From Crocosphaera sp. (GTDB lineage Bacteria > Cyanobacteriota > Cyanobacteriia > Cyanobacteriales > Microcystaceae), in the NCBI GenBank assembly GCA_030065205.1, contig JASJDN010000007.1:1-64000 (forward strand): DNA of 64,000 nt. The letters run 5' to 3'. Position 1 is the first letter of the stretch. The number at the start of each line of letters is the position of its first letter. The position numbers and the translations under genes are program-made. The notes under the pieces were generated by a model. The model was not told where the DNA came from. It saw nothing but the letters and a program-made list of their open reading frames with translations, and searched no databases. Below, piece by piece: positions 9,412-17,998 of this stretch.

Positions 9412-9501
9412 AGCATCAAGTCTTAGAAGACAAGAAAATCAGAGAGGAAGTGGTAAGGCAGAAAAGATACAATGAGTCTTGTGACCAGGAGAAGAGAAAG
9501 C

Positions 9502-10275
9502 ATGAACATTGTGTTGAAAATTGGCGATCAAGCTCTCTCATCTGAAGAGCTATATCCCCTACTTGCCCAATATCGTTTACTTCCGCAACTGGCTAAAGAA
9601 ATCATTATCGATCAGGCCATTGCTTCTATTACCTGTACTCCCGAAGAAACCCAACTCGCCCAGCAACAATTTTATCAAAAACAACAAATTGCCGATGAAA
9701 CCCAGTTAAAAGTTTGGCTAGATCATCATGGCATGACCCCAGAACAATTAGCCAAATTAACGGTCAGAGACTTAAAAATCGAAAAATTTAAGCAACTCAC
9801 CTGGGGAGATAAATTAGATCCCTATTTCGTTAAATGTAAAGGACAATTAGACCGAGTCGTTTACTCTTTAATTCGCACCAAAGATCCTGGGGTCGCCCAA
9901 GAACTCTATTTTCGCATTCAAGAAGGAGAAAACACCTTCAGCGAACTAGCTAGACAATATTCCCAAGGGTCAGAAGCGCAAACAGGGGGACTGTTAGGCC
10001 CAGTAGAACTGAATACCCCTCACCCCAAAATTGCCCAAATTTTAGCCGCCAGTCGTCCTGGACAACTGTCCCCACCCACTCAAATAGGAGAATGGTGGAT
10101 TATATTGCGTTTGGAGAAATATATGTCAGCGCAACTGGATGACAACACCAGACAACGACTCCTTAATGAACTGTTTCAAGGTTGGTTGCTGGCTCAACTT
10201 CAACAAAATGTTTCGTTTTCTTCCCCTGAATTTTCTCAAGACAAAGAACAGAGTTATACTGAGAAATTGAATTAA
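9502..10275 (+). CDS. Parvulin-type peptidyl-prolyl isomerase of a type I secretion cluster
   Basis: A 257-residue protein with a SurA/PrsA-like layout: an N-terminal helical chaperone part (residues 1-110) and a parvulin domain (about 120-215) showing FSELARQYSQGSEAQTGGLLGPVE. It would isomerise proline bonds in a substrate. No signal peptide is visible, so it probably works in the cytoplasm on unfolded secretion substrate. I chose the ATG at 9502, preceded by AGGAGA, over the ATG at 9472. Cyanobacteria often place such genes next to cyclic-nucleotide/C39-type ABC exporters, as here. Confidence 0.78.
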   Translation: MNIVLKIGDQALSSEELYPLLAQYRLLPQLAKEIIIDQAIASITCTPEETQLAQQQFYQKQQIADETQLKVWLDHHGMTPEQLAKLTVRDLKIEKFKQLTWGDKLDPYFVKCKGQLDRVVYSLIRTKDPGVAQELYFRIQEGENTFSELARQYSQGSEAQTGGLLGPVELNTPHPKIAQILAASRPGQLSPPTQIGEWWIILRLEKYMSAQLDDNTRQRLLNELFQGWLLAQLQQNVSFSSPEFSQDKEQSYTEKLN

Positions 10276-10574
10276 GCTAAGCAGAATAAGGAATATCGTC
10301 TTACCCCATTGAAATTATTGTCAGGATTCACTATAAAAAAGAGGGTAAATCGTTTGGTCAAAGAAGGACCTTTGACCTGGAATTCTCCCAAAACCGTCAA
10401 CAAATTCCCAAGTGGATTGCTTCTTAATTTCACCTTAACCCCTAACCCCCTTAAGATAAGGGTTAACCATAACCAAAAGCAACATTTTCAGACAGGCTAA
10501 TACAAAGATTAAACAATGCCTAACCCTAGGGACGAGAAACATTCGTCAAAACCTTTCAATTTTATTCCGTCATT

Positions 10575-13571
10575 ATGACCCATACTACCAGCGATATACA
10601 GGACTTTCTTCGTCACGTAGACCCCTTTGACCAACTTTCGGAAACCGCCATCCTTGAAATTGCCAATCAATGTCAAATCTGGCGTTATCGTATGGGTCAA
10701 GTCATTTTAATGAGAGGAAAACTATCCTCTTACGTGACGATTCTCCTCGAAGGACAGGGACGCTCTTTAGGGTATGATCCCCGAACGAAAATGCCCAGCA
10801 CCCTTAAGCGATTAGAAGCCGGCTCCATTGTAGGAGACGTTAACCTGATCCGAAAGGTTCCCTGTGAAACCGTCATCGCCTCCACAGAAGCCGTAGGCTT
10901 AGCCCTGAAACAAGAAGAATTTTGGCAGCTATTAGACGCATATCCCAGGCTAAAAGAGCGATTTCAAAGCCAATGTACCCTACCAGAACTCTACGATCTC
11001 CTAGGAACTTACTTAGCCCAAAAAGCTCAAGGAGACATCGATATTAAAGCCTTAGCCGAAGACCTCCTAGAAGATGCTCAAGTTTACTATTTAGAACCGG
11101 GAAAAAATACCCTTCCCCCAGACTATCAACAACAACTATGGCTGGTGAGTGGGGGGGGAACCTTAGAACATTTTGGCGTGGGTAACGCCTTAACCCTAGA
11201 TGAAGCTAACCCCTCTGTGGTGGTCAAAGGGAATGAACCGGTGCGGGTGATCATCTTACCGACCTTGGATCTCGAGACATTGGCCAAGCCAACCCCCTCA
11301 ACGGCTAATCATGAGTCCACCACCCTTTCCCTAGAGAAAGAAGAAGCCGTAGAAATTCCTTATGCAGATGTGGAAGTGGTAGGAGTTGCCCCACCGCCAG
11401 AACCCACGGTAAAAGGCAGAACCAGAAAATCCTATCCATTTATCAAGGGAAAAACCCCCCTCGGAGTCGGTTCAGCCTGTTTTCAAATGCTCAGTCAATA
11501 TTTTGGGATGCCCTATCGTCGGGATGTGATTCGTCGTATTCTCGCCCAACAACTGCAACGAACCGGCACCCTGTCTTTACCCCTATGTGGGGCAATTACA
11601 GAATTAATGGGACTCAACGCCCAATTAATTAAAATTCCCGCCTCTTCCTTTACTCAACTCAAAACCCCGGCTTTACTCACCTGGCAAGACAGTTTGGCCA
11701 TTCTGTATGACGTGAGCGATAAACAAGTCGTGGTGGCTGTGCCAGAATTGGGGATTTTACGTCGAAATCCTCGTGATTTTCTAGAAAAGTGGGGAGAGGA
11801 GGGGGAAGTCTTATTATTACAACCTACCAAAGACACCCCACAACAACGGTTTGGGTTAAGTTGGTTTATTCCCGCCCTGAAACAATATCGTCGGGTGTTA
11901 GCAGAAGTGTTTATTGCTTCGTTTTTTGTGCAATTATTTGGCTTAGCTAATCCGTTGATGATTCAGGTCATCATTGATAAGGTGATTGTGCAGAATAGTG
12001 CGGATACTTTACAAGTTTTAGGGACATTTCTGTTAATTATTGCTGTATTTGAGGCGGTGTTGACCACCCTACGAACCTATCTGTTTGTGGATACCACCAA
12101 CCGCATCGATATGAGTTTGGGGTCAGAAATTATTGATCACCTGTTACGGTTGCCGTTGAGATACTTTGAACGGAGACCCGTCGGGGAAATTTCTACTCGG
12201 GTTAACGAATTAGAAAATATTCGTCAATTTTTGACAGGAACCGCCTTAACGGTGGTGTTAGATGCGGTGTTTTCCGTGGTGTATATCGCGGTAATGGTGG
12301 TGTATAGTCCCCTGTTAACCTTAGTAGCTTTGGGTATTGTACCGGTGTTTGTGGCCATGACCTTGATCTTCTCCCCCACCATTCGCCGTCAACTGAGAAC
12401 TAAAGCCGAACGGAACGCCCAAACCCAGTCCTATCTGGTGGAGGTGATGTCAGGGATACAAACCGTCAAGGCACAAAATATCGAACTGCGATCGCGGTGG
12501 CAATGGCAAGAAAAATATGCCCGTTACGTGTCAGCCGGGTTTAATACAGTCATTACTTCAACGTTAGCCAGTTCCACCAGTGGCTTCCTCAATAAACTGT
12601 CCGGGTTATTGGTTTTATGGGTGGGAGCCTATTTAGTGCTGCAACAAGAACTCAGTTTAGGGCAATTAATCGCCTTTCGGATCATTGCTAGTTACGTCAC
12701 CTCGCCTATTTTACGACTGACCCAACTGTGGCAAAACTTCCAAGAAACCGCCCTCTCCTTAGAACGGTTAGCCGATATTGTGGATACCCCCCAAGAAGCC
12801 GAACGCGATCGCACCAATATTCCCATGCCAGCCATTGAAGGAGGGGTTAAATACGAAAATGTCTCCTTCCGTTTCAAACAACACGGGCCCCTACAACTCA
12901 AAAATATCAATATTGACTTTCCCGCCGGTACCTTTATTGCGGTGGTAGGGGGGAGTGGAGCCGGAAAAAGTACCCTCACCAAACTGATCTCGCGACTCTA
13001 CGAACCCGAAGCCGGACGTATTTTAATCGACGGTTACGACATCTCCAAAGTGGAATTGTATTCCTTACGTCGTCAAGTGGGTGTGGTTCCCCAAGAAACC
13101 CTGCTATTCGAGGGGTCAGTGCAGGATAATATTGCCCTCACTAATCCGGATGCCACCACCGAAGAAATTATTGAAGCTGCCACCGTGGCCGCAGCACACG
13201 AGTTTATCATGACCCTGCCCAATGGGTACAATACCAATGTAGGGGAAAGGGGATCAGCCTTATCCGGGGGACAACGACAACGGGTCGCCATCGCTCGATC
13301 GGTGCTGCAAAATCCCCAAATCCTGGTATTAGACGAAGCCACCAGTGCCTTAGACTATGCCACCGAACAACAAGTCTGTTTAAACCTGTTAAACGCCTTT
13401 AGCGATCGCACCGTTTTCTTTATTACCCACCGGTTAGGCACCATCAGAAGTGCCGATGTCATTTTAATGATGGATTCGGGATCGGTAGTGGAACAAGGAA
13501 CCCACGACGAATTAATGGCCCTCAAAGGTCGCTATTACTACCTCTATCAACAACAAGAAGGCCATCAGTAA
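10575..13571 (+). CDS. Type I secretion ABC exporter with cyclic-nucleotide-binding and C39-like domains
   Basis: A 998-residue HlyB/LagD-type inner-membrane exporter ATPase. Order of domains: cNMP-binding domain (about 10-135), linker, C39-like domain (about 285-425), six-helix ABC transmembrane domain (about 430-720), ATPase domain with Walker A GGSGAGKST near 790, LSGGQRQR near 896 and Walker B ILVLDEATSA. In the C39 domain the catalytic Cys position is Val298 (GVGSAC in place of DCGAAC) and the usual catalytic His is also absent, so it should bind but not cut its substrate. It works with the HlyD gene 61 bases downstream and needs a TolC encoded elsewhere. The cNMP domain suggests control by cAMP or cGMP, or structural use. 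Confidence 0.9.
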   Translation: MTHTTSDIQDFLRHVDPFDQLSETAILEIANQCQIWRYRMGQVILMRGKLSSYVTILLEGQGRSLGYDPRTKMPSTLKRLEAGSIVGDVNLIRKVPCETVIASTEAVGLALKQEEFWQLLDAYPRLKERFQSQCTLPELYDLLGTYLAQKAQGDIDIKALAEDLLEDAQVYYLEPGKNTLPPDYQQQLWLVSGGGTLEHFGVGNALTLDEANPSVVVKGNEPVRVIILPTLDLETLAKPTPSTANHESTTLSLEKEEAVEIPYADVEVVGVAPPPEPTVKGRTRKSYPFIKGKTPLGVGSACFQMLSQYFGMPYRRDVIRRILAQQLQRTGTLSLPLCGAITELMGLNAQLIKIPASSFTQLKTPALLTWQDSLAILYDVSDKQVVVAVPELGILRRNPRDFLEKWGEEGEVLLLQPTKDTPQQRFGLSWFIPALKQYRRVLAEVFIASFFVQLFGLANPLMIQVIIDKVIVQNSADTLQVLGTFLLIIAVFEAVLTTLRTYLFVDTTNRIDMSLGSEIIDHLLRLPLRYFERRPVGEISTRVNELENIRQFLTGTALTVVLDAVFSVVYIAVMVVYSPLLTLVALGIVPVFVAMTLIFSPTIRRQLRTKAERNAQTQSYLVEVMSGIQTVKAQNIELRSRWQWQEKYARYVSAGFNTVITSTLASSTSGFLNKLSGLLVLWVGAYLVLQQELSLGQLIAFRIIASYVTSPILRLTQLWQNFQETALSLERLADIVDTPQEAERDRTNIPMPAIEGGVKYENVSFRFKQHGPLQLKNINIDFPAGTFIAVVGGSGAGKSTLTKLISRLYEPEAGRILIDGYDISKVELYSLRRQVGVVPQETLLFEGSVQDNIALTNPDATTEEIIEAATVAAAHEFIMTLPNGYNTNVGERGSALSGGQRQRVAIARSVLQNPQILVLDEATSALDYATEQQVCLNLLNAFSDRTVFFITHRLGTIRSADVILMMDSGSVVEQGTHDELMALKGRYYYLYQQQEGHQ

Positions 13572-13632
13572 GGAAGTCAGAAGATAAATAGTTGTTCTAA
13601 CACCCATTGAATTCTTTTTATAGGTACACATT

Positions 13633-15372
13633 ATGATTAACACCAACGGTAAACAAGAAAAAAACGACGATCTCACCCAAAAAAATTCCGACTCAGGATC
13701 ATCGGCCCTAGCTACCACAAATAATTCCAACGATGCCTTATCCACCAATTTTCTAGCCCCTATTACCTCCGAACAAGCGGTTATCCTCCGTCAATCTCCC
13801 AGTTGGTCTAGGGGAGTTGTCTGGACCATTATCGGCGTGACCACCGCTAGTGTTATTTGGGCGGCCATTGCTAAAATCGAACAGGTTGTCCCGGCCCAAG
13901 GCCAACTCAAACCCCAAGAAGCGGTTAAGGAAGTCCACGCCCCTCCCGTTGGCGGCGCAGTCGTAGAAGAGGTGTTAATTGAAGACGGGCAGAAAGTCAA
14001 AAAAGGAGATATTTTAGTGATTTTAGATTCTGAGGCCAGTACCGCAGAACTAAAGTCCCTAGAAAAAGTTAAAGCCTCCTTAGAACAGGAAAATCGCTTC
14101 TATCGCACCTTAATGAACGCATCCCTTAACCCTTCAGATGTTGAACGGGCGATTGTTAAATTGGATTTACCCACAGAAGTAGCCGCCCTTGCCCGTAACC
14201 GTGCAGCCTTAATCGCAGAAAATCGTCTCTATCAAGCAGAATTAGGCAATCCCAGTCCAGGAACCACTTTAACGGCAGAACAACTGGCTCGACTCCGCGC
14301 GTCTCAAGCCGAATCTTCGTCTCGGGCTTTGGCCGCCCAGTTGGAAATGGATCAACTCGGAAAACAACTCCGACAAACCCAGGTAGAATTAGCCGATGCC
14401 AAAAAACAATTACTCGACGATCGCAAAGTATTAGGCGAGATCCAACAGAGAAACGAAAAAGCGATCGCTGAAGCCCAAAAAGCCCTCGAAATTGAACAAG
14501 GTATCCTAGAAGATATCGCCCCGTTGGCTGAAGAAGGCGGGGTGGCGAGGTTACAAGTGGATCGACAGCGACAAAGCATCGCCGATCGAACCCAACAATT
14601 AACCGAACTACGGTCTAACGGAACCATCGAACACGATCGCCAAAAACAACAGGTTCAAGATCGTCTCAAAGAAATTGATCGGTTCACAGAAGAAGAAAAA
14701 CGCTTAAAAATTGCCATCAATCAGGCACAAGCCCGATTATTAAACACCGTTAAACTAACGGAAAAAGACGTAAGGGATAAAATTTCTGATAATAACGAAA
14801 GAATTGCCGATATTGATAGTCAACTGAACAAAACGATTATCGAAAACGATAAACGCATAGCTGAATTAGGCAGCCAAATGAGTCGCACCCAAGTCACCCT
14901 CAAATATCAAGAAATTAAAGCCCCAGTGGCTGGTACCGTATTTGATCTCAACGCTGGCCCCGGATACGTACCCCCGCCCAACCAAACCGAACCCCTCTTG
15001 AGAATTGTCCCGGACGATAATTTAATCGCCGAAGTCAATATTACCAACCAAGACATCGGTTTTGTGCGCGTGGGGCAAAGAGTGGATGTGCGGATTGACT
15101 CCTTTCCTTTTAGTGAATTTGGGGATATTAAAGGGGAAGTCCTCTCCATTGGTTCTGATGCCCTCGAACCGGACGAAATCCATCAATATTATCGATTTCC
15201 CGCTAAAGTTCAATTAGATCAACAATATTTAGACACGGCTGAGCGCGAAATTCCCTTACAATCAGGAATGTCGGTGACGGCTAACATTAAAGTTCGGGAA
15301 AATCGTACCGTGCTAAGTTTAATTACAGAACTGTTTAATAAGAAAGTAGAAAGTCTCAAACAAGTTCGTTAA
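13633..15372 (+). CDS. HlyD-family membrane fusion protein
   Basis: A 579-residue periplasmic adaptor joining the ABC exporter to an outer-membrane channel. A short Ser/Thr/Asn-rich cytoplasmic tail is followed by one membrane helix (about residues 56-78), the first half of a lipoyl-like domain (VPAQGQLKPQEAVKEVHAPPVGG), a very long coiled coil (about 130-420, rich in Glu, Gln and Arg), the second lipoyl half (IKAPVAGTVFDL) and a beta-barrel region ending in the HlyD C-terminal pattern. It follows the ABC gene and precedes the sucC-like gene by only 21 bases, so all are probably co-transcribed. Confidence 0.9.
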   Translation: MINTNGKQEKNDDLTQKNSDSGSSALATTNNSNDALSTNFLAPITSEQAVILRQSPSWSRGVVWTIIGVTTASVIWAAIAKIEQVVPAQGQLKPQEAVKEVHAPPVGGAVVEEVLIEDGQKVKKGDILVILDSEASTAELKSLEKVKASLEQENRFYRTLMNASLNPSDVERAIVKLDLPTEVAALARNRAALIAENRLYQAELGNPSPGTTLTAEQLARLRASQAESSSRALAAQLEMDQLGKQLRQTQVELADAKKQLLDDRKVLGEIQQRNEKAIAEAQKALEIEQGILEDIAPLAEEGGVARLQVDRQRQSIADRTQQLTELRSNGTIEHDRQKQQVQDRLKEIDRFTEEEKRLKIAINQAQARLLNTVKLTEKDVRDKISDNNERIADIDSQLNKTIIENDKRIAELGSQMSRTQVTLKYQEIKAPVAGTVFDLNAGPGYVPPPNQTEPLLRIVPDDNLIAEVNITNQDIGFVRVGQRVDVRIDSFPFSEFGDIKGEVLSIGSDALEPDEIHQYYRFPAKVQLDQQYLDTAEREIPLQSGMSVTANIKVRENRTVLSLITELFNKKVESLKQVR

Positions 15373-15393
15373 GGGGACCAATTAACAAACACA

Positions 15394-16635
15394 ATGGATT
15401 TATTGGAATATCAAGCAAAAGAACTGTTTCATCAGGTGGGCATTCCTGTTTTACCGTCCCAACCCATTGCTAAATTAAGCGAACTCAAACACCTTCATAT
15501 TCGTTACCCCGTCGTCCTCAAATCTCAAGTCCATTCGGGGGGACGGGGACGGGCTGGTGGTATCCGTTTTGTCCAAAATACCATTGATGCAGTGGCAGCG
15601 GCCCAGGCGATTTTTAGTTTACCCATTTTAGGCGAATACCCAGAAGTCATCCTGGCTGAAGCCCGTTACGATACTCAAGACGAATTTTTCTTGTCCATTC
15701 TTCTCGACTATCAACTACAACGGCCAGTGTTGATGGGTTCGGCGAAAGGGGGAATTGATGTGGAAACCTTGTTGCAACATATGCACAAAGTGGTTCTCGA
15801 TCAAGGGTTTTCTCCTTTTTATGCCCGTCGTTTAGCAACGAAAATGGGCTTACAAGGTCGCCTCATTCATGGGGTCAGCACCATTTTGGAAAAAATGTAT
15901 CAGTTGTTTATCGAAAAAGACCTGGACTTAATCGAAATTAATCCCTTAGCAGTGAGTGCGTCTGGAGAAGTGATGGCTTTGGATGGGAAAATTACAGTCA
16001 ATGATATGGCGTTATCTCGTCATTTAGACTTGTTGGGCTTTCTCAAGCCAAAAACCGATGAATCTGCGACCCTTGCCCCTAAAGCAACCATCGTGACCAC
16101 TCCCCCCCAAAAACCCCGTTGGTTGGAAGCTAAGGAAAAAGAGGGTAACATCGGTATTATCGCCAATGGCGCAGGACTAACCTTAACAACATGGGATCTC
16201 CTGGTTAACCAAACAGGAAAACTGTTAGGGGCGTTTATTATTGAAGAAAAAAGCAGCAGTAAATCTTTAATGAGACAGTTAGGTATTGCCATCGACAAAA
16301 TGCTCACCCTCGCCGATGTTCAAGTCATTTTCATCAATATTGTCGGTAGTCAGCAAACCTCGGAATTAGTGGCTGAGGTGTTGAGGGATTATTGTCAACC
16401 GGCGATGGTACCATCGGATAGCGAGGAAAGGTTACCTAGACCCACCGGTTCTAATTCGACCCATCAACGGCAGACCAACCCTTCTCCTATGCTCAACCCC
16501 GTACAATGGGTGATTAGGCTGGCTGTGGAGGATTTACAGCCCATAGAAGCGTCTTTTTCCGATTTACCGATTCACTGTTTTCAGGATCTGATGCAGGCGA
16601 TCAAAAAAACCGTTGCTTTAAGTAATAAAACGTAA
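15394..16635 (+). CDS. Divergent succinate-CoA ligase beta subunit (SucC-like)
   Basis: 413 residues aligned over their whole length with SucC. The ATP-grasp half is well kept: YQAKELF start, GGRGRAGG loop near residue 48, and LIEINPLAV with the downstream ALDGKI acidic residue. The ligase half is eroded: the segment that in E. coli reads GGGATKE is IIEEKSSSKS, and NIFGG is NIVGSQ. A low-complexity insert of about 35 residues (Pro, Ser, Thr-rich) lies near residue 350. Canonical SucC makes ATP from succinyl-CoA in the TCA cycle; here function is uncertain. An AAGGGGA site precedes the ATG. E. coli comparisons are from memory. Confidence 0.75.
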   Translation: MDLLEYQAKELFHQVGIPVLPSQPIAKLSELKHLHIRYPVVLKSQVHSGGRGRAGGIRFVQNTIDAVAAAQAIFSLPILGEYPEVILAEARYDTQDEFFLSILLDYQLQRPVLMGSAKGGIDVETLLQHMHKVVLDQGFSPFYARRLATKMGLQGRLIHGVSTILEKMYQLFIEKDLDLIEINPLAVSASGEVMALDGKITVNDMALSRHLDLLGFLKPKTDESATLAPKATIVTTPPQKPRWLEAKEKEGNIGIIANGAGLTLTTWDLLVNQTGKLLGAFIIEEKSSSKSLMRQLGIAIDKMLTLADVQVIFINIVGSQQTSELVAEVLRDYCQPAMVPSDSEERLPRPTGSNSTHQRQTNPSPMLNPVQWVIRLAVEDLQPIEASFSDLPIHCFQDLMQAIKKTVALSNKT

Positions 16636-16653
16636 AGGAAACCATAGACAATC

Positions 16654-17562
16654 ATGAAATGGGAAACTGATAGTAAAGTTTTAATTCAGGGTATTACTCA
16701 TCCCTTGGGCCTCGGTTATGCAGCGCGGATGAAAGCCCAAGGCACTAACATTGTGGCAGGGATCACCCTCGACGAACAAACCCCTGATATGAACGATATT
16801 CCTGTTTTTACGTTGGTGGAAGAAGCGGTTAAGGAGGTCGGAGAAATTGATATTAGTTTGATTTTGAGTCCGCCTTATGAGGTGTTAGATGCGGGTTTAG
16901 AAGCGATCGCAGCCGACATCGAACAGTTAGTCATTGTTACGTCTGGGGTTCCTCCCCTGGATTTGATTACCCTTCTCGAACAAGCACAAGTCACCAATAC
17001 GTTTGTGTTAGGTTCAGGGAGTGAAGGGTTACTGGTTCCCGATAAGTTTTGGTTGGGGGTGATGGAACCGGAGTTTTACAGTAAAGGAACGGTGGGGATT
17101 ATTAGTCGCTGCGATCGCCTCATGGATGAGGTGGCCAAAAATCTTACCCAAGCAGGTTTCGGCCAATCGTTGGCCATTAGTTTAGGGTCCGATGGCATCA
17201 TGGGATCGAATTTTGAGCAATGGTTACAGATCATGGAGGAGGATGAAACCACTGAGGCGATCGTTTTGCTGGGCCAACCCTATAGTAGCCCAGAGTTGTT
17301 GGCAGCCCAATACATTGCCTCAGCCATTGAAAAGCCTATCATTGCTTATCTTCCAGGACTTCAAGCCCCGATTAATCGTAGTTTCGGAGATGCCAGTAGC
17401 ATTATTGCCAGTCAGCTATCTTATCAAGGGGGAGGGAATTCTAGGGAAAATCAGAGCATTCTGGCTTTGAAAAAGGCTAAAGTAAAAATCGCTAACAATG
17501 TTGAAGAAATCCCTAAATTAGTGAAGCGTCTTTTATCCACTCAACGTCGCAAGTCGTCTTAG
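16654..17562 (+). CDS. Divergent succinate-CoA ligase alpha subunit (SucD-like) lacking the phospho-histidine
   Basis: 302 residues with the SucD fold: N-terminal CoA-binding Rossmann domain (VLIQGITHPLG) and C-terminal ligase domain. Four signature spots differ from E. coli SucD as I remember it: GPNCPG is GSGSEG, SRSGTL is SRCDRL, the MIGEIGG Glu is Gln in LLGQPYS, and the phospho-histidine motif GHAGAI is GDASSI, with Asp at residue 246 (codon 17389-17391). It starts 18 bases after the beta gene. It could be a lineage-specific enzyme with a changed mechanism, a CoA-binding regulator, or a decaying paralogue; no frameshift is present, which argues for selection. Confidence 0.72.
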   Translation: MKWETDSKVLIQGITHPLGLGYAARMKAQGTNIVAGITLDEQTPDMNDIPVFTLVEEAVKEVGEIDISLILSPPYEVLDAGLEAIAADIEQLVIVTSGVPPLDLITLLEQAQVTNTFVLGSGSEGLLVPDKFWLGVMEPEFYSKGTVGIISRCDRLMDEVAKNLTQAGFGQSLAISLGSDGIMGSNFEQWLQIMEEDETTEAIVLLGQPYSSPELLAAQYIASAIEKPIIAYLPGLQAPINRSFGDASSIIASQLSYQGGGNSRENQSILALKKAKVKIANNVEEIPKLVKRLLSTQRRKSS

Positions 17563-17581
17563 AGATGTTATCAAGGTTGGT

Positions 17582-17878
17582 TCATGAGGTGATATTTTTC
17601 CACCCCATCAACTTTTTACCGAGACGAAAAATGATAGCGTTCCCTAATCCCAATGCTTGAACCCCCTCAATTAAAGCCGGTTCCATCTCTTTGAGAGAAT
17701 CGAGTAAATGAGGACACTGCACAAAATCAAGACAAAGCACCGTTGAATGATTCCAAGGTTCACGGAAAACGTGACACTGGGGAGGGAGATAAGCAATGTG
17801 GGTGCGAAGGCGGTTAATGGCTGCTTTTTCTAACTCGCTACTGGTACATTTAAACGGTAGCTGTGGATTATTCATCAT
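17582..17878 (-). CDS. Small conserved-looking protein of unknown function
   Basis: A 98-residue soluble protein I cannot assign. It has a helical N-terminus (SSELEKAAINRLRTHI), a central Cys/His-containing part (PPQCHVFREPWNHS, then FVQCPHLL) and no membrane segment. It begins with two consecutive ATG codons. It converges on the sucD-like gene with a 19-base gap. Codon use resembles its neighbours, so it is probably a real gene. Confidence 0.5.
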   Translation of the reverse strand: MMNNPQLPFKCTSSELEKAAINRLRTHIAYLPPQCHVFREPWNHSTVLCLDFVQCPHLLDSLKEMEPALIEGVQALGLGNAIIFRLGKKLMGWKNITS

Positions 17879-17998
17879 TAAATGTCAGAGAGATTTCTAT
17901 CTTTTTCTAAGGTAACACTTCGATGCTAAAAACATTGTGATTGTTTTAACTAACTTTTCTATTTGTTAAGATTTCAAAAGTATTTCAGACTACAAATA

